A stretch of DNA of 64,000 nt, taken from positions 8,372,501 through 8,436,500 of the forward strand of contig NC_135243.1 in the NCBI RefSeq assembly GCF_947623445.1. The letters are read 5' to 3'. This DNA is from Clavelina lepadiformis. Taxonomy: Eukaryota > Chordata > Ascidiacea > Aplousobranchia > Clavelinidae. The position numbers were made by a program, and so were the translations under genes. The notes under the pieces were generated by a model. It made no database searches. It was not told where the DNA came from and worked only from the letters and a program-made list of their open reading frames with translations. Positions 1 through 12,679 of this stretch are shown one piece after another (the stretch's first letter is position 1; the number at the start of each line of letters is the position of its first letter).

Positions 1-496
1 ATCGACGAAATTCTTGTCATGTTTGGGCATGTAACTTCTTATCTCATAACATTTTCATTGCAACCAAATTTTCAACGTTTCTTGAAGTTGTGTATGTAAT
101 AAAGTATATATATATGAAATCTTATACAACTTGTGCTGCTAATGGGCATGTAAACACGGCGACTGAAAGCGATAACAAGGTATAATGAATCGTTCAAAAA
201 GAGTAGAAATGTTTGGTATCTGACATATTTTCTGGTTTCATTACACTGCATTGCTCATCACGCGCTCACTAGCATATATAGGTAATAAGCGTGTCATTTT
301 TTAAAGTTGGTTTTAGCTGTGGCAAAGCTAAAAACCGCTGATTCCTGAGGTAAATTTTTCTTGAGTGTTTGAACAGCGCATACTTTGCAATTGCATTGCG
401 TAGCTGAAAGCTATAAAACGTCGGCGTAGACTATTTTCCCAGACCAACAACAGTTTATAGGCTCATGAGGGCTCATGCGTAGGCTACAGTTTATAC

Positions 497-788
497 CAGG
501 GATGTCCAACCTTTTATTATAGTGGGCCCCACTGTCACTTGAAATAATTCAATGGGCCGCAGAACTTTCACTATAGGCTACCGAAGCACTAAACGCGTGA
601 TTTCATTTTTCGAGTCTTATAGTTATATATGATCCTGTTGCTCCCATACTATACTATTACTGTCCCCCTAAAAGCTGACTGGTACATTTTAATTAGGCTA
701 AGATTCAAAGTTCAAAATACTACTTGGAGTGAAAATGACTAGCGGGCCGCACAAAAATCTCAGGCGGGCCGCAGGTTGGACATCCCTG
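497..788. mobile_element. hAT-type MITE with perfect 8-bp target duplication
   Basis: The ends form a near-perfect terminal inverted repeat (CAGGGATGTCCAACCT at the left, its complement at the right). The element is flanked on both sides by the identical 8-mer GTTTATAC (489-496 and 789-796). CAG...CTG ends and an 8-bp duplication are the hallmark of hAT transposons. At about 290 bp it has no room for a transposase, so it is non-autonomous. The clean target duplication suggests a fairly recent insertion. Confidence 0.9.
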
Positions 789-1139
789 GTTTATACGTTC
801 AATCTTGCAAATCCTATGCAAAGCTTTACGTCCACGTATCACAGAATAGTTGGGAAAAATGCCAATTTCCGGTTAAGCTAAACCACATTTGAATAAAAGT
901 ACTGCTTTCTGTCTTAAGGGTAATTTCTTGAGGCAAGCAGAACAAAATATGCTAACCTCGGTCGCTAATAAAATCTATACTATTGTAGGCTACAGTTTGT
1001 CCTATGTGGCGGTCGACAGTTTTACCACGTTTTTCGTATTTTAGCAAAAATATTTACATCAGTTATATGGTTTTTTTTATTCCAATCAGGGTATAGATAA
1101 AAAAGATTAGTAAGTGGAAAACAAAGCTACAGTATAGTG

Positions 1140-1540
1140 ACCAGGGATGGGCAAACTGCGGCTCTTTGGCATGTTTTTTGTGGCTCTTCTAGTCGAATTG
1201 TAAAATTCCAAAAAAATTGTAAAGGCTACCAAGAATACCGTTTATGAACGTTTCTGTCTATTTTTTTCTTTATTTAGACCAGCATTTCGTTTATGACGTA
1301 ACACGAAACATAGAATCCGACATTGTTTTCAGGTATAGATTCTATACTCAATGGCAGAGGTGGTCAAAGTACGCTTCGCTGACATGTTTTTATGGGTTTT
1401 CTAGCTGAAAAGTAATATCCCAAAATGACTACTAATAATATAATAAACAAATTGACAATCATTACTGATTTTGCGGCTCGCTGGTGTTTATAGTTTCCTG
1501 CAAGTGACTCTTTCATTGAACAAGTTTGCCCACCCCTGGT
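1140..1540. mobile_element. hAT-like MITE, CCAGGGRTGGGCAAACT ends
   Basis: The left end ACCAGGGATGGGCAAACT is answered by AGTTTGCCCACCCCTGGT at the right. ATAGTG (1134-1139 and 1541-1546) flanks it as a short direct repeat. The stretch 1160-1270 is matched in inverse orientation at 2640-2790, so this and the next element belong to one family. No transposase frame is visible. Confidence 0.8.
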
Positions 1541-2024
1541 ATAGTGGTATAACGCTTGTCAGCCATCAACTAAACAAGCATAACTTTCTGATTGTGAAAT
1601 TGCTAAACAACAAAATAAAAATATGGCATTTCACTTGGACGATGTTATATAGTTAAACTTCTGTTGATCTTTGTGTATGACTTCTAAATTCGCCAGAAAA
1701 TGAGAAGCATAAGATATTCAGATTAATCTGTAAACATCAAATCATGCAAGTCAATCAGTTGTCGTCATAAAACTTATTCATACTTTGTAGAATTAAGCCA
1801 AATTATATACGTTTTCTTGGCTATAGCAGCATTAATTTTTAATTATTTATGTGTAATGTATGGCATACGATGAAAGTAAAGTACGTAAATATTTATAAAA
1901 ACAAATGAAAGAAATCCTTTCGGGAAATTCCACTGCCGACCGTTACTATTTCTGCAGATAACCGAAAAGTTAAAATTTGCATTCGTTTCTTTAACACTCT
2001 AAATTTAAACCGAATTTAACTTGA

Positions 2025-2210
2025 CTGAGATCATATTGGCCAGAGTTGAGTTGACCAAAGTTGAATTAACTGGGGTTGAGTTTATTGAAATTTGATTGAC
2101 CGGGGTTGAGTTTACCGTGATTGATTTAATCGGTGCTGAGTTGATCGGGTGTGTTGACCAAAGTTGATTTAACTGGGGTTGAGTTTAACCGGGATTAAGT
2201 TGACCGACCA
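2025..2210. repeat. degenerate minisatellite, about 20-bp unit
   Basis: Roughly nine imperfect copies of a unit close to TTGACCGGGGTTGAGTTTA follow one another, with TTGACC, TTGATT, TTGACT and TTAACT variants. The G-rich core GGGGTTGAG recurs about every 20-23 bases. No coding frame is implied. Confidence 0.75.
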
Positions 2211-2484
2211 ACAGTGAAATATCGGTTGAATTTTTTCATAACTTGTTCCGAGATTGATTAACATTATACCGCGAACTATCGTGAAGACCGTTATGCGTTT
2301 TGTCTATTTTTTGAAATTGCTATGACGGTCTTCCAAAATCATTTGTATTTAGACCTGTAAAAGACTATGTAACCGTCACGGTGATTACTTTCATTATACA
2401 CGGATCCGTCATCCGTCCGTCAATGTTACATGCCGGCTTCTGTCATTCTAGAAGCTGAGTGAGATGGATGGTGAAGTTATATGC

Positions 2485-2827
2485 CAGGGGTGGGCAACCT
2501 TTTTGAACCCGAGGGCCGCTTTGGTTGTTAACTTTTTACTGACGAAGCAAGTCATAAGAACTTATGACGTCATAAATAGTTTATGTCGTTTAATTGTTCC
2601 TTATCTGCATTCCTCAATCTAAAAATATCATTAAATTGTGGATAATCAACATCTTGTCATCAATATCCTAGCCTAAATAAAGAAAAGAAAAAGAGAGAAA
2701 CGTTCATAAATGGTACGCTTGGTAGCCTTTACAATTTTTTTGGAATTTTACGATTCGACTAGAAGAGCCACAAAAAACATGCCGGCGAGCCGCTTGCGGC
2801 TCGCGACCCGCAGTTTGCCTACCACTG
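2485..2827. mobile_element. hAT-like MITE, same family as 1140-1540 (inverted)
   Basis: It starts CAGGGGTGGGCAACCT and ends with CAGTTTGCCTACCACTG. The flanking 8-mers TTATATGC and TTTTATGC differ at one base. The inner part (2640-2790) is the reverse complement of 1160-1270 in the first copy, including the run encoding a GGCTCTTC-like motif. It is non-autonomous. Confidence 0.85.
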
Positions 2828-4097
2828 TTTTATGCTTTTTAAAGGTTATTCCTCGATACCAACGAATCTCATCTTAAGACGTAAATAATTGATGGTTAGT
2901 AGTTGTCCTAGGAATGGCGTATATACGTTCAGATAAACACTTATCAATTTCCAGTTGCTTTATTAGTTCAACCGTCTAGGTTAATAGTTCGACATTTTAA
3001 CGTGGTCACACTAGTACTACATTTGAGTTATCAATTGAAAAACTTGGTGTGTCTGATATAAATACCGTCCTTTTTAAAGACAATTTTCCCGAGGGTAAAT
3101 AGTTATGTAAGCATAAAATTTGCAACCGAATACGGGCATCATAATGTGATTAAAGCTATCATGCACCTTACCGGTTACGTCACAACTAGGCGTTAAAAAC
3201 GCAACGAACTTCGCAGACCAGCGTGAAGCTGGTTACCGGTTCCCTGTTTACTCATTTAAAACGTAAAGCTGTATGCTGGGTACGGGTTTCTGTTTATTTA
3301 TTCATACTTATTCAACGGAACTACAATATTGTTTTTAATACATGATCACATGACTGTATCTAAGAGTGTTGATTTCATGATAAACTCGAATATAGCGGAA
3401 GATACTTTTGAATAGGTTGTCAATTTTTCTTGTTAAAAGAAGCGGTATACCATTATGGGTGTCAGTTGAGTAAGACAGGAAGGAAAATGATTAAACTTTT
3501 CAAGCAAACTATAACGTTACGTTGGAAAATTCATCATTGCCTCAGTAACATCGTCATACTAACCTGATATTTTGTCGCGTTTGTGTATTGTATGTTCAAA
3601 ATGTACACAGAGTTTACCACAATTACAGTCCAAATAGCAATAAAACGCACAACGCATATATCGAACTAAAACAAAAAATATATCATGCTTCATGTAAGTG
3701 TGGTATAACGAGAAAAATGTTAATTAGCGTTTAAATTCAGCTTATGTATCTTTCCGGTCAAGCAAGCAGTTTTATAACAATGAATAATACGGCTTTTATC
3801 TAGTACAGAAAAAAGGATTCAAATTACCCTATATACATGAACAAAAATAATATCATTAGGCCTACTTGCAAAAATATAAACATGTATGACATGTGCAACA
3901 TAACATGAATGCAATACAAACGAGAGCAGTAATACAAGTGATGTAATGTTTGAAGTTTAAAAACCTACAATTAACTTGAAAATTTCATTTCTAACAAGTA
4001 AATCTGCTATATACAAACGATGGACAATTCTTTCCACTATTTCAGACACAACGACAAGGTACAGATGACACAGAAGAAATTACTATAAAGGGTTTCT

Positions 4098-6499
4098 TCA
4101 ATTGTTGGTCGAATTATAATCAACGGGGGCGCTCTTTTCTCCTCCAGCACAAGTGTTAGGCTTGTAACGTCCGCACCAATCATATTCCTTCAATATATAA
4201 TATAAACGATTAAAAGTGTCAGACAATTGTAAACTGTTACGGTATTAATAACTGGGAAGCAAGTTGCAATAGTATTCTGGGCTTCTTACACTGTTAAATG
4301 TTTCGTAATGATGAAAAATATTGAGGTGTATTTGAAAAAGGCCAGGGAAATCTTTGGCCTAAACGTCATCAAAATATCTTAAATCTTTTTTTGCAATTTA
4401 GAGTAATGGAATGGAAGTGTAATTATTGAAATTTGTATGCGGTTTGTTTGCATGAGTATATAAGGGCGATTAAGCAATATATATGTACACTAGTACATAG
4501 GCTATAGTAAATATACACAAAATAATACCGAAATGATCAATTACAATCTGTCGTTCAAAATTGGTTTGACACAGTGCGTCTGGCTTCTAAGCGGTTGTGT
4601 CATTACGATGTATTTTTCAGTTTGTGAATAAACTCATCAAAATGTTGATTTTGAAGGCCTGCCTTATAAGCAATGCATAATACATGTGTGACGTGACGTT
4701 GTTGTGAAAAATGCACCACATCACACAACACCATGGTCAACAATTTTGATGATTTCCATACTATATCATATTGTGATTGTGATAATTCCAAAACCGTTCG
4801 ATTATGTTTAATAATGCTACGTCGTATGAACAGGTCACACCGAAAACATTTTTGTCATGATGAAACCATTAATCACATGATACAGTTATTCGCGTTAAGC
4901 CTGTTTCAAACCTTTGTCTGTGAAGATAGCTAATAGCCGTAATGTACAGTATATAACTTTTATTGCCTTAATAACTTCCAAACTTACTTCTGTTGCGTCT
5001 GAAGTGCTAGAATAGATATTAATGACGCCTACGCCAATCCAGAAGATTGCCAGTACCCAGTAAACAGCATAGCAATATCCATATTCCCAACCAGCAGAAA
5101 TATTTGATGCAGTGGGTGCAATAGCCGTAAAGCATATCACCCCAATGAGCATGAACAAACCTTTTAAAGCATAATTTTAGTAAGGTTGTCGTGGCAAACC
5201 TATCCATGATCGTAAAAACTTTGCCAGGCATTAGCTACCGTTCTTGCAATCGAACTGCATTATGTCTTCTTACCGGTAAAAATACTGAAAGTTCCCTCTA
5301 TCTTTAGGACAGTTTTTAATGTTTCCAGCCTGCTGCACCATCCCTTAAACCATGATATGATGGTAAAGCCCATGAAAATATCAGCAATAATAATGAGTAT
5401 GCGAGTCACGTACGAAGCTGTGTATGGGTCTGCTGCTGTCCAGGCTAAAAAATGACATTTATGGCAAACGTAAAAACAACGAATAGCAGTTTGATATAGG
5501 TTTCAGTAAGTCATAATTAGGGCAACCAGTTTTTTGACCTAAAAAGTTTAAATTTTGACCTTAAAATTTGCAAATTTTGACCTCATTTTGACCTAAAAAG
5601 TTTAAATTTTGACCTTATTTTGAAAAACGCTATACTGATAGTCTCTACACTGTCTACAGCAACTTTCTAATCTAAAGCTGCATTTAAAAATGACAAAATG
5701 CTTTTCTAGTGTTGACTTTTTTTCGTTTCTGCGTATTAAGATTGACAACTTGCAGTTTCAAATGCAATGCCGTCACATCGTGACGTCACCAAACGCGCTG
5801 AAAAGCCTTCCCTCTCTTTGTGGCTTTGGTTCTAAGTAAAATTTGCGGCACTGGAATTGTTTGCGGTACAAGAAAAGAGAAAAACGGAAGAATAATATTA
5901 CAAAATGGTTACAAAATTACAAGTTTAATAGATTTTGACCTAAAAAAAAGACCTAAAGAAACAATTTGACCGTATTTTGACCTAACGTAACATTTTGACT
6001 TTATTTGACCTAATAACTTCTATACCACACGTCGTACAAAGCTGAAATTTGTTTTGTGCTTGTTTGATAACATTCTGGGCAGGTTAAAAAAATTGACCAT
6101 ATTGACTTTTGGTTGCCCTAGTCATAATACAGTACTGTGTTTGTTACGTTGTGAATTGGTTGGCTATTTTGCCTACAGTAACGTTATTTACGAAGACTGA
6201 GCCACCGGCCCGCGCCCACCAGTTATGTCATATCCTATGAAAATAGCCAGCACTTCCTGTAACCGTATTTGAGCAGAATAGTTACAAAACATTTTATTGT
6301 GTAAAAACGTTCATGTTTATTTTCCAATTGAAGCTATGTACTTACGGAGAGCTGTACAATCCGGTGTGCAAACCTGATACAGGCCTACTCTTTCAGTTGG
6401 AGTATAAATCCATTGGGTGTTTATTTGAAAAGATATACTCAATCCGAGCAAAGCACCTCTTGTGAGATTGGAAGCAAACTGACCTAGCCTTGGATGCAT
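4098..6499 (-). CDS. tetraspan claudin/PMP22-like membrane protein, copy A
   Basis: Four exons read on the minus strand: 6499-6346, 5444-5274, 5160-4988 and 4187-4098. All junctions are GT-AG with matching phase, giving an intact 195-aa protein. The order is a weak first membrane segment (about 9-26), an extracellular loop with W30, GLY at 39-41, C44 and C48, then three strong segments (about 64-83, 100-122 and 133-155) and a polar tail with the motif YDWCGRYKP. W...GLW..C...C is the claudin/PMP22/EMP signature; here the third residue is Y instead of W. Membrane or junction function is inferred from the family; the exact subfamily is unknown. It is arranged head to head with copy B at 13681-15194. 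Intron 1 carries a hAT MITE absent from copy B. Confidence 0.8.
5518..6120. mobile_element. hAT-like MITE in intron 1 of copy A, perfect TSD
   Basis: The ends TAGGGCAACCAG and TTGGTTGCCCTA are inverted repeats. GTCATAAT flanks both sides exactly (5510-5517 and 6121-6128). Copy B of the duplicated gene has a single ATTATGAC at 14057-14064 in the equivalent place, which is the empty site. Just inside the ends, TTTTGACCTAAAAAGTTTAA and similar TTTGACC repeats recur on both sides (5530-5640 and 5935-6010). No transposase frame is seen. Confidence 0.92.
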
Positions 6500-9145
6500 T
6501 TTGAAAGATTTTATTTTTTCTGTAGAAAAAATAATTATTCATACCTTTGAAAAACTAACACATTAGGATATTACCACAAAAAATCTTGGCTTCATTGCGA
6601 CCTGGATGACGTAGCCTATACTAACCAGATTTTTTCTCGACGCCTGCCAACCCTATCTAAACCGGGTGCGCGACGTTACTATTTTTAATGTATGGCGGAC
6701 ACAGCACACAAATTTTAAATCGTTAATTACTCGAAAACTATACGTCGTAAGCTGATCGGATTTTTACAGGTTAGTAGCAAAAACATCTCGCTTCCTGATT
6801 GCATCATAATTGTAATACGAAAGCAAGTGCATTTAGTGTAAATTAAGTATTTCGACAAGTGATACATTTCTAGAAGTTTTTCTTGTTACGTCGCGCCCCC
6901 GTTTTGCGGAAAACCAGCTGACAGCGAGAAGAGAACACAAGAGAATAGTTAGTCGAGTTATTGGTGCGTAAATGAGTAAACGAAAACGATTCGCTTTAAT
7001 GCGGAGAGAAAGCAAAGTTATGAAAATATGACAATATTTCAAAAATTACAAAATCAAACTTTATAAAACAAAGATGGACAGATAACCGAACCTTTTTTTT
7101 AGGAAAAGTCACCAAATTTCAAGTTTCTACTGCAAACAGTGCAACTGTACGCCAAGTTTTGCTGTGAGTGTGTGCAGGGTTGGCCACACATAGTGTAGCT
7201 AGGGTAGATCGGCGTATTTCACCTCTGAACTATCTAGCTACAGCATAATCTATTAGCATTACTGTATAGGATAAGTCAAAACACGTTGCACTTCAAGTAA
7301 TCATTTTTTCTGTCGATTTATTTTCAAAACGTCATCTGCCCACTGTTACAGCCAAAGCTAAGAAATCACTATCCTTGCCGCCCAATGATAAACTATGCTA
7401 CATACATAAAAATCTAACAGGTATGAATATAACATGCACAAATATAACATCATTGAAGCACCATTGTCTCACAATTTGACTCACAGATTTTCGACATATT
7501 GTGATGGTTTGCTCCCTATTTGTACCCTAAGTCAATTGCTACCAAAAGAAGGCTGGGGTTGGTCGCCTAAACTCTAAAGCAAACACTTAAGAAGAATGTT
7601 CGTTGCCATGCTTGGGTTAGATTGCTAATGACAGAATGAAAAAGGTAAGAGTGCAGCCAGTAATTGTTTGAAAAACTGCTGAATCATTGGCGTATGATAA
7701 ATGATTCATGGCGTGTGCACTCTATGCGTGGGTGATCTTTTGCCGTTTATGCGATCTCAAACACCATTGTTTGAAACACGATTGTGAACTGTTTGTCTTC
7801 TCTGGAATCTCACGCACTATTGTAATACGAGAACAGTAGCGTTGAAACAAAAACAAACTTTCCCATACATTGACAACTGGTTTTTTCCCGTTGCCTCATC
7901 CAGACTTAAAAAGGATAAGGCTGGATTCAAATATACATTTCGCGAGAACAGAATTTACGTTTATTTAACATAACGGAGCCGACTAATGGAAAAAAAGTAA
8001 AATACGTGCGGAATCTTTGCACGGTCTGATGTAAAAGAAATGGTTTAAGTTTCCTCATTACAGCGAAATATTTGCCTTAAATTTGTTTCTTTTCTCCCCA
8101 TTCATCAGCATGTCATCGCTTTCTATTTTTGTAACTCTTTAGCTTGAATAATTGTGTTCGGATTTGTACTTCGCATTATGTGCAGTGCCTTGTATTTGGT
8201 AACCGTTAAAAGTCGTTTTATTGACTTAATGCTTTTTGACACAAAACTTGTTTTCTGTTAGGCAAAACTTTATTCAATAGATTTATGTGATGCCCCAATA
8301 CTAAATGACAATCTCAATGATAAAGCAAACATTATACCAGGGGTTGCTAATATCACGTAATATGTAGAAACCGAATTTAACAAATCAAAAATCTTGAAAA
8401 CAGCAAAGTCCACAACAAAATCATTAATAAATTTAAAAACATCAACTTTTTGAAGTGTATCATTTTTTAGACAAACAATGATAGTTTAGCGGTGTTCTTT
8501 TTGCGAATATGTTTAAAAGTTTATATTTATACAGCTTTTCTCATATAAAAAAATAAAATATCATGATTTTAAATGATTCTAAAATTAATCCCTATCCCTA
8601 GTATTTTATAGATACTCCCAACTGACCACAAATATTTGAAACACTTTAAGCACTAAGCGCTGGATCTGGGAATTTCCTGAATTTGTTCCAAGCTTACAGT
8701 CAGTTCGGCGTATTACGTATAATTACATATAATTACGTATAATAATATAATTGTGAAATTGGAAATTCGCGTGTTTTTTGACACATGCACTTCTTTCTCT
8801 TTTCGTTATTTTTTATGCCTCAGAAATCAGCATCACTTGCATTGCAAATAACGTAAAATAAGTCCTGGGTGGTAAACTATTAAAAAATCAAGCTGCAGGC
8901 TTACCGCGCTGTACAGTACGTCTATAGTCTACATTACTACAGTACAACAAAAAATAAACCATGTGACTATTTTGCCATATTGTCTAGCAAGGTAAAAGTT
9001 TTTGAAAGAGAATAGCCTATAGCCTAGTCAGATTTGGATAAAAATAAGCCGAATTCAGATATTTTGGGCCTAAAATTGACTTGAAAAGGTACAGCACATA
9101 ACGGACTACAGTACCAGTAAACGGTGATATAAGCCAGGTCTATAT

Positions 9146-9235
9146 ATTGGAACTTGCACAAAGGCTATAGCTCGGTAGTCGGTAACTGTGGCTCGAGCGA
9201 CAAGAAATCGTTGCCCGGAGTCGTGCAACAATTTT
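9146..9235 (+). repeat. SINE tail fragment
   Basis: The stretch beginning CTTGCACAAAGGCTA and ending GTCGTGCAAC resembles the 3' part of the two tRNA-derived SINEs at 29.9 and 30.9 kb (CTTGCACAAAGGCTAGCTGG...GTCGTGCAAAGAC). The tRNA-like head is missing. Confidence 0.6.
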
Positions 9236-12200
9236 TTTAACTAAATCTTGCTGATCTTGCTGATTTTTTTGACTTTAGATTATATACTACTCCCTTATTC
9301 TATTCTAGACCTATACGTGCACCAGTTACGTTAGTCTATAGTTGTCAAACGTTTACTTACTGGTAAAGAAACAACAATTTTTGAAACTTTAAGCAATTTG
9401 TAACCAAAATGAAAATCGCGTTACTCGAAAAATATTTTTTAAACTTTACAATGGTAAACTGTGTGCTGATGTTGGAATGTCTTTATTTATTCCTACCTGC
9501 CTGCCTGCCTTCCTTATCTTTGGACAGAAAACAGTTTTTGCACGATTTAAACTGGGCGATAGTTTACTGACACTACAGAGCGAATCGTCTTACGTTTTCG
9601 AGTCCTTGTTACAGTGCGTGTATTTGCTAATCGATTTGATATTTCCTTTACCATTTTGTGGTTTTCTTTTTATTTGTCATTCAAAATGGTCAAAAGAGTA
9701 TAGCTATGAACCGTTATTGCTCTATCCATTGCTGTCTACTGTCGTGCCTACAGAAGATAGACACAAACACCAACCTGTGTACACTGCATGATAGGTCCAT
9801 TGCTCTTGCATCACGTTTAACCTCATGAATTGCGATGAACTTATAACTTAATAAACTCAGCATGAAAAATATCATGGTAAGGTTTCGTTTGACTTGCACT
9901 TATTAACAGCATGTTTGTTTTGCAAAATTAACTTTGTTTAAATCTTAATTCTTTAATATCACTTTTTTCTGTTTTTTTTGCGTTCACACCGAAGTACAGT
10001 GTTGAGTAACATACTAGAAATTTAGCAAATCAACGCCTTGGTTTGTTAAAAATAAGTTACGTTGTCGAATAATGTAATTAATTGATTTTAATTAACGAAG
10101 AAATAATGAAATAAATTGTGTTGGCAGGTAATTCCGTTAATATGCAGTTACAGTTCAAATTTCCAAACCAATAGTAGAGGTAGCCTCTAGCGGTTAGATT
10201 TTATTTGGCCGATTAAACAGTCAAAGTTTTTAATATGATTTATAGGATATGGGTTGATTAAATATGTAAAAGATTATGAACTTTTACTACATGTTCTGGG
10301 GAATACTGTTTGTGAATATTCTGCATGCATTTTGTTCTATATTAAATGTTATTTATCAATTGACAAAATTTTGCGTATGGGCCCCCTCATCTGCACTTTT
10401 TCGTCCCAGCTCCAACACGGACTTAATCCAGCTTTGATCTCAAGTAGATGTCCTTATACCCTCTACTATATACTAGGCTATAGTGTCGTTAATAAATAAC
10501 ACAGTAACAACTTCGCCCGTGTTTTATCTTTAAGTGTTATAACTTTTAACTAACTTTTAACTTGAAGTGAAGAAAATTTGTCAAATTGTCTACAATTAGA
10601 ACCATAGGGAAAAATTCAACCATGATGCAAACCTAGGCTGTCGTCGTATTAAGTTGCTAGATGTGGACAGAAGTTGACTGAGTTAACAGAATGATGATTC
10701 GCTTGCAGTGGTTCTGTTTAAATGTACTAAATAAGTTGTGACCAATGCATCTGCAAATAAAGCGGTCTTATTTTTGAAAATATTGAAATACATGCTGCGC
10801 ATACTTAGTAGCCCAGTAACAAGATGGCAAACGACGCTTAATAGGATATGTGTAGAGTGTATTGAATTAGCCGAAAAGAAAAACATCAACTGTTATAATT
10901 GATTTTAAAGCGTTTTTTCTATAACAAACCATAATTTCTATAATGTGTTCTTCACGCAAGAACAGTCGCAAGATTATATACATATCACGGGGTTAGATAT
11001 GTTGCAGGCAAGCACCTGATGTCCAAATCATAAAGGAAGGCGCCGCATAGGCTACATAAACGTCCTGAAAAGATATTTCGCTTGTTAATATGACGTAACA
11101 GGTAAAATCATAACAGCAAAAAGCTTAGACAATCCAACGATATAACGGACGTGTTTTATATATATGTTTTGGTCAAACAAAGCATATTAAAATTTTCGTG
11201 TAGTAAGACTATAGATGGAAGAAACGAAGTAAACCCCATAAAAGCACAATTTTTTGTTTGTAAGTAGTCTAGCTTATTTAGATAAATACGCAAATGCACT
11301 ATGTATATTGTCAAATGCACATGTTTCATCGTTGATAATTAATAATTAATAATACGCCATGCAAAACAGCATATCTACCTCAGAGATACGGTAGATGAAT
11401 AAAGAACGTTTAAACACGAAATTGACAAGATAAATATCAACTCAGAGATCGCTTTGTGAATAGTAAAGAATTCACTGACTGGAAGTTAATTGTGGTGACA
11501 TTCCTTTGTCTTGCTTTTCTGCCTCGCGCATAATCACGCCGCCTTAATTGGTTCTTTATATGTTGGTTTCATCTCTATGACGTTATTCAGTTGTAAGCGC
11601 AGTGTGGGCGGGTCGGCTGCTCAATACTAAGAGTTTATCTATATATAGTTTACAGTCACGTGCGTGACTAATTATATTTTATTTTAGGACTTGCAATTCT
11701 GTTTTTAATGAAGCCTTAGTTACTTTGATTTCACATTTGAGTTTCGAGATCATGACATTAATTATAGGCCCTATATGGGTTCCCTGGTTACTTATTCAAA
11801 ACGTGAATTTTATTCACTACATGCATTTTAATCAGTTACTTATCGCTGTATTGGGCCTTTACCTATTTATTTATCAATCAATCATTTTAGTTATCGTCAA
11901 AAGTCCGGCGGTCTGGACGAAAAAATCAACCCAGTTATTATTAGAGCGCCTTTTAAGGAAAGGGAAAAAATGACAAAACCGAAAAGACTTAAATGTGCTC
12001 GAAAAAATTAAGGTAATAATTGCTGGAAACAACTAGCACGGCCACTAAATCCACAGTTCCTATTGGAAAGTTTGCTTTCAGTGCGCGGGATAAATACGCA
12101 AGTAAATGTAGCCCAATGCTAAATTTTGAACGTGGTCTTTTTAACAATGTCCTGGTAAAAATTTGTGGTTCAGTTCGCCCCTGGACTGCGAATACTATTA

Positions 12201-12270
12201 CTTCTTTTTGTCAAACTTTAAAATTTACGAATATTATTTTCCTTACAAAAATAGCCTACAATATTTTAAA

Positions 12271-12336
12271 ACGCATCCAAGGACAGGTCAATTTGCATTC
12301 AATCTTACGAAAGGAGCTTTGCTCGGATTAAGTATG
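12271..12336 (+). pseudogene. third, diverged exon-1 fragment of the tetraspan family
   Basis: In one frame this reads THPRTGQFAFNLTKGALLGL, closely matching residues 2-20 of exon 1 in copies A and B (HPRLGQFASNLTRGALLGL). The ATG is ACG here, the rest of exon 1 (the W30 and GLY loop) is missing, and no following exons are seen nearby. It is a relic of an older family member, or of an older duplication, lying between the two intact copies. Confidence 0.75.
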
Positions 12337-12545
12337 AAGCACGCTTTCTATTAAAGTTTATTAAACGAACATTTACACCTGTAAGCCTATGATAAACGCA
12401 CGTTTAAATCGTGAAAAATACGTTACGTTTTCTAATTGCATTCGGCATGTAATTTTCACGCTTTTTCTGCCAATATATTCCCAAAAAACTCACGTCGTAG
12501 CAACGTCACTTTTTGAGGTTTTCCATCAATATATGACGCAAAAAT

Positions 12546-12679
12546 CACGTGCTTATAAGCACGTGAACTGTAATTTTATCACGTGGTCTTCAATTATGCT
12601 TGGCACGTGATTTTCATTTTCTTTAGCGTCGCACAAATGTTTCCGAAAAATCATGTCGTAGCAACGTCATGATCACGTG
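12546..12679. promoter_or_regulatory. cluster of five CACGTG boxes with a 20-bp palindrome
   Basis: CACGTG occurs at 12546, 12560, 12580, 12604 and 12674. The first two form the perfect palindrome CACGTGCTTATAAGCACGTG (12546-12565). CACGTG is the core bound by bHLH-zip factors of the USF/MYC/MITF type. The flanks also repeat: CGTAGCAACGTCA occurs near 12497 and again near 12658, so the block looks like a diverged tandem duplication of about 160 bp. A regulatory role is inference; it may simply be a decayed repeat. Confidence 0.45.

Larger units (their letters stand above)
1..3719. other. gene-free left flank
   Basis: I see no supportable coding exon here. The stretch holds three hAT MITEs and the minisatellite described separately; the rest is AT-rich unique-looking sequence. 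Confidence 0.6.
3720..7700. repeat. left arm of a large inverted duplication
   Basis: This arm matches 13240-15630 in reverse orientation, with indels. Matching landmarks include the flank downstream of the tetraspan gene (3720-4097 against 15195-15630), all four exons and most introns, the upstream flank (6500-6660 against 13540-13680), and patches near 7300 and 7560-7700 (against 13240-13440). The left arm is longer because it carries a hAT insertion at 5518-6120 and about 0.6 kb (roughly 6660-7300) with no counterpart. The right arm has only about 100 bp in that place. Confidence 0.9.

Noticed and set aside
5520-6010. Repeated TTTTGACCTAAAAAG motifs considered as a CRISPR-like or satellite array
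   Set aside because: Spacing is irregular and the repeats lie inside a hAT MITE with defined ends and target duplication.
9477-9791. 104-aa open frame, hydrophobic
   Set aside because: No family resemblance, no splice partners, and composition as expected from AT-rich DNA.
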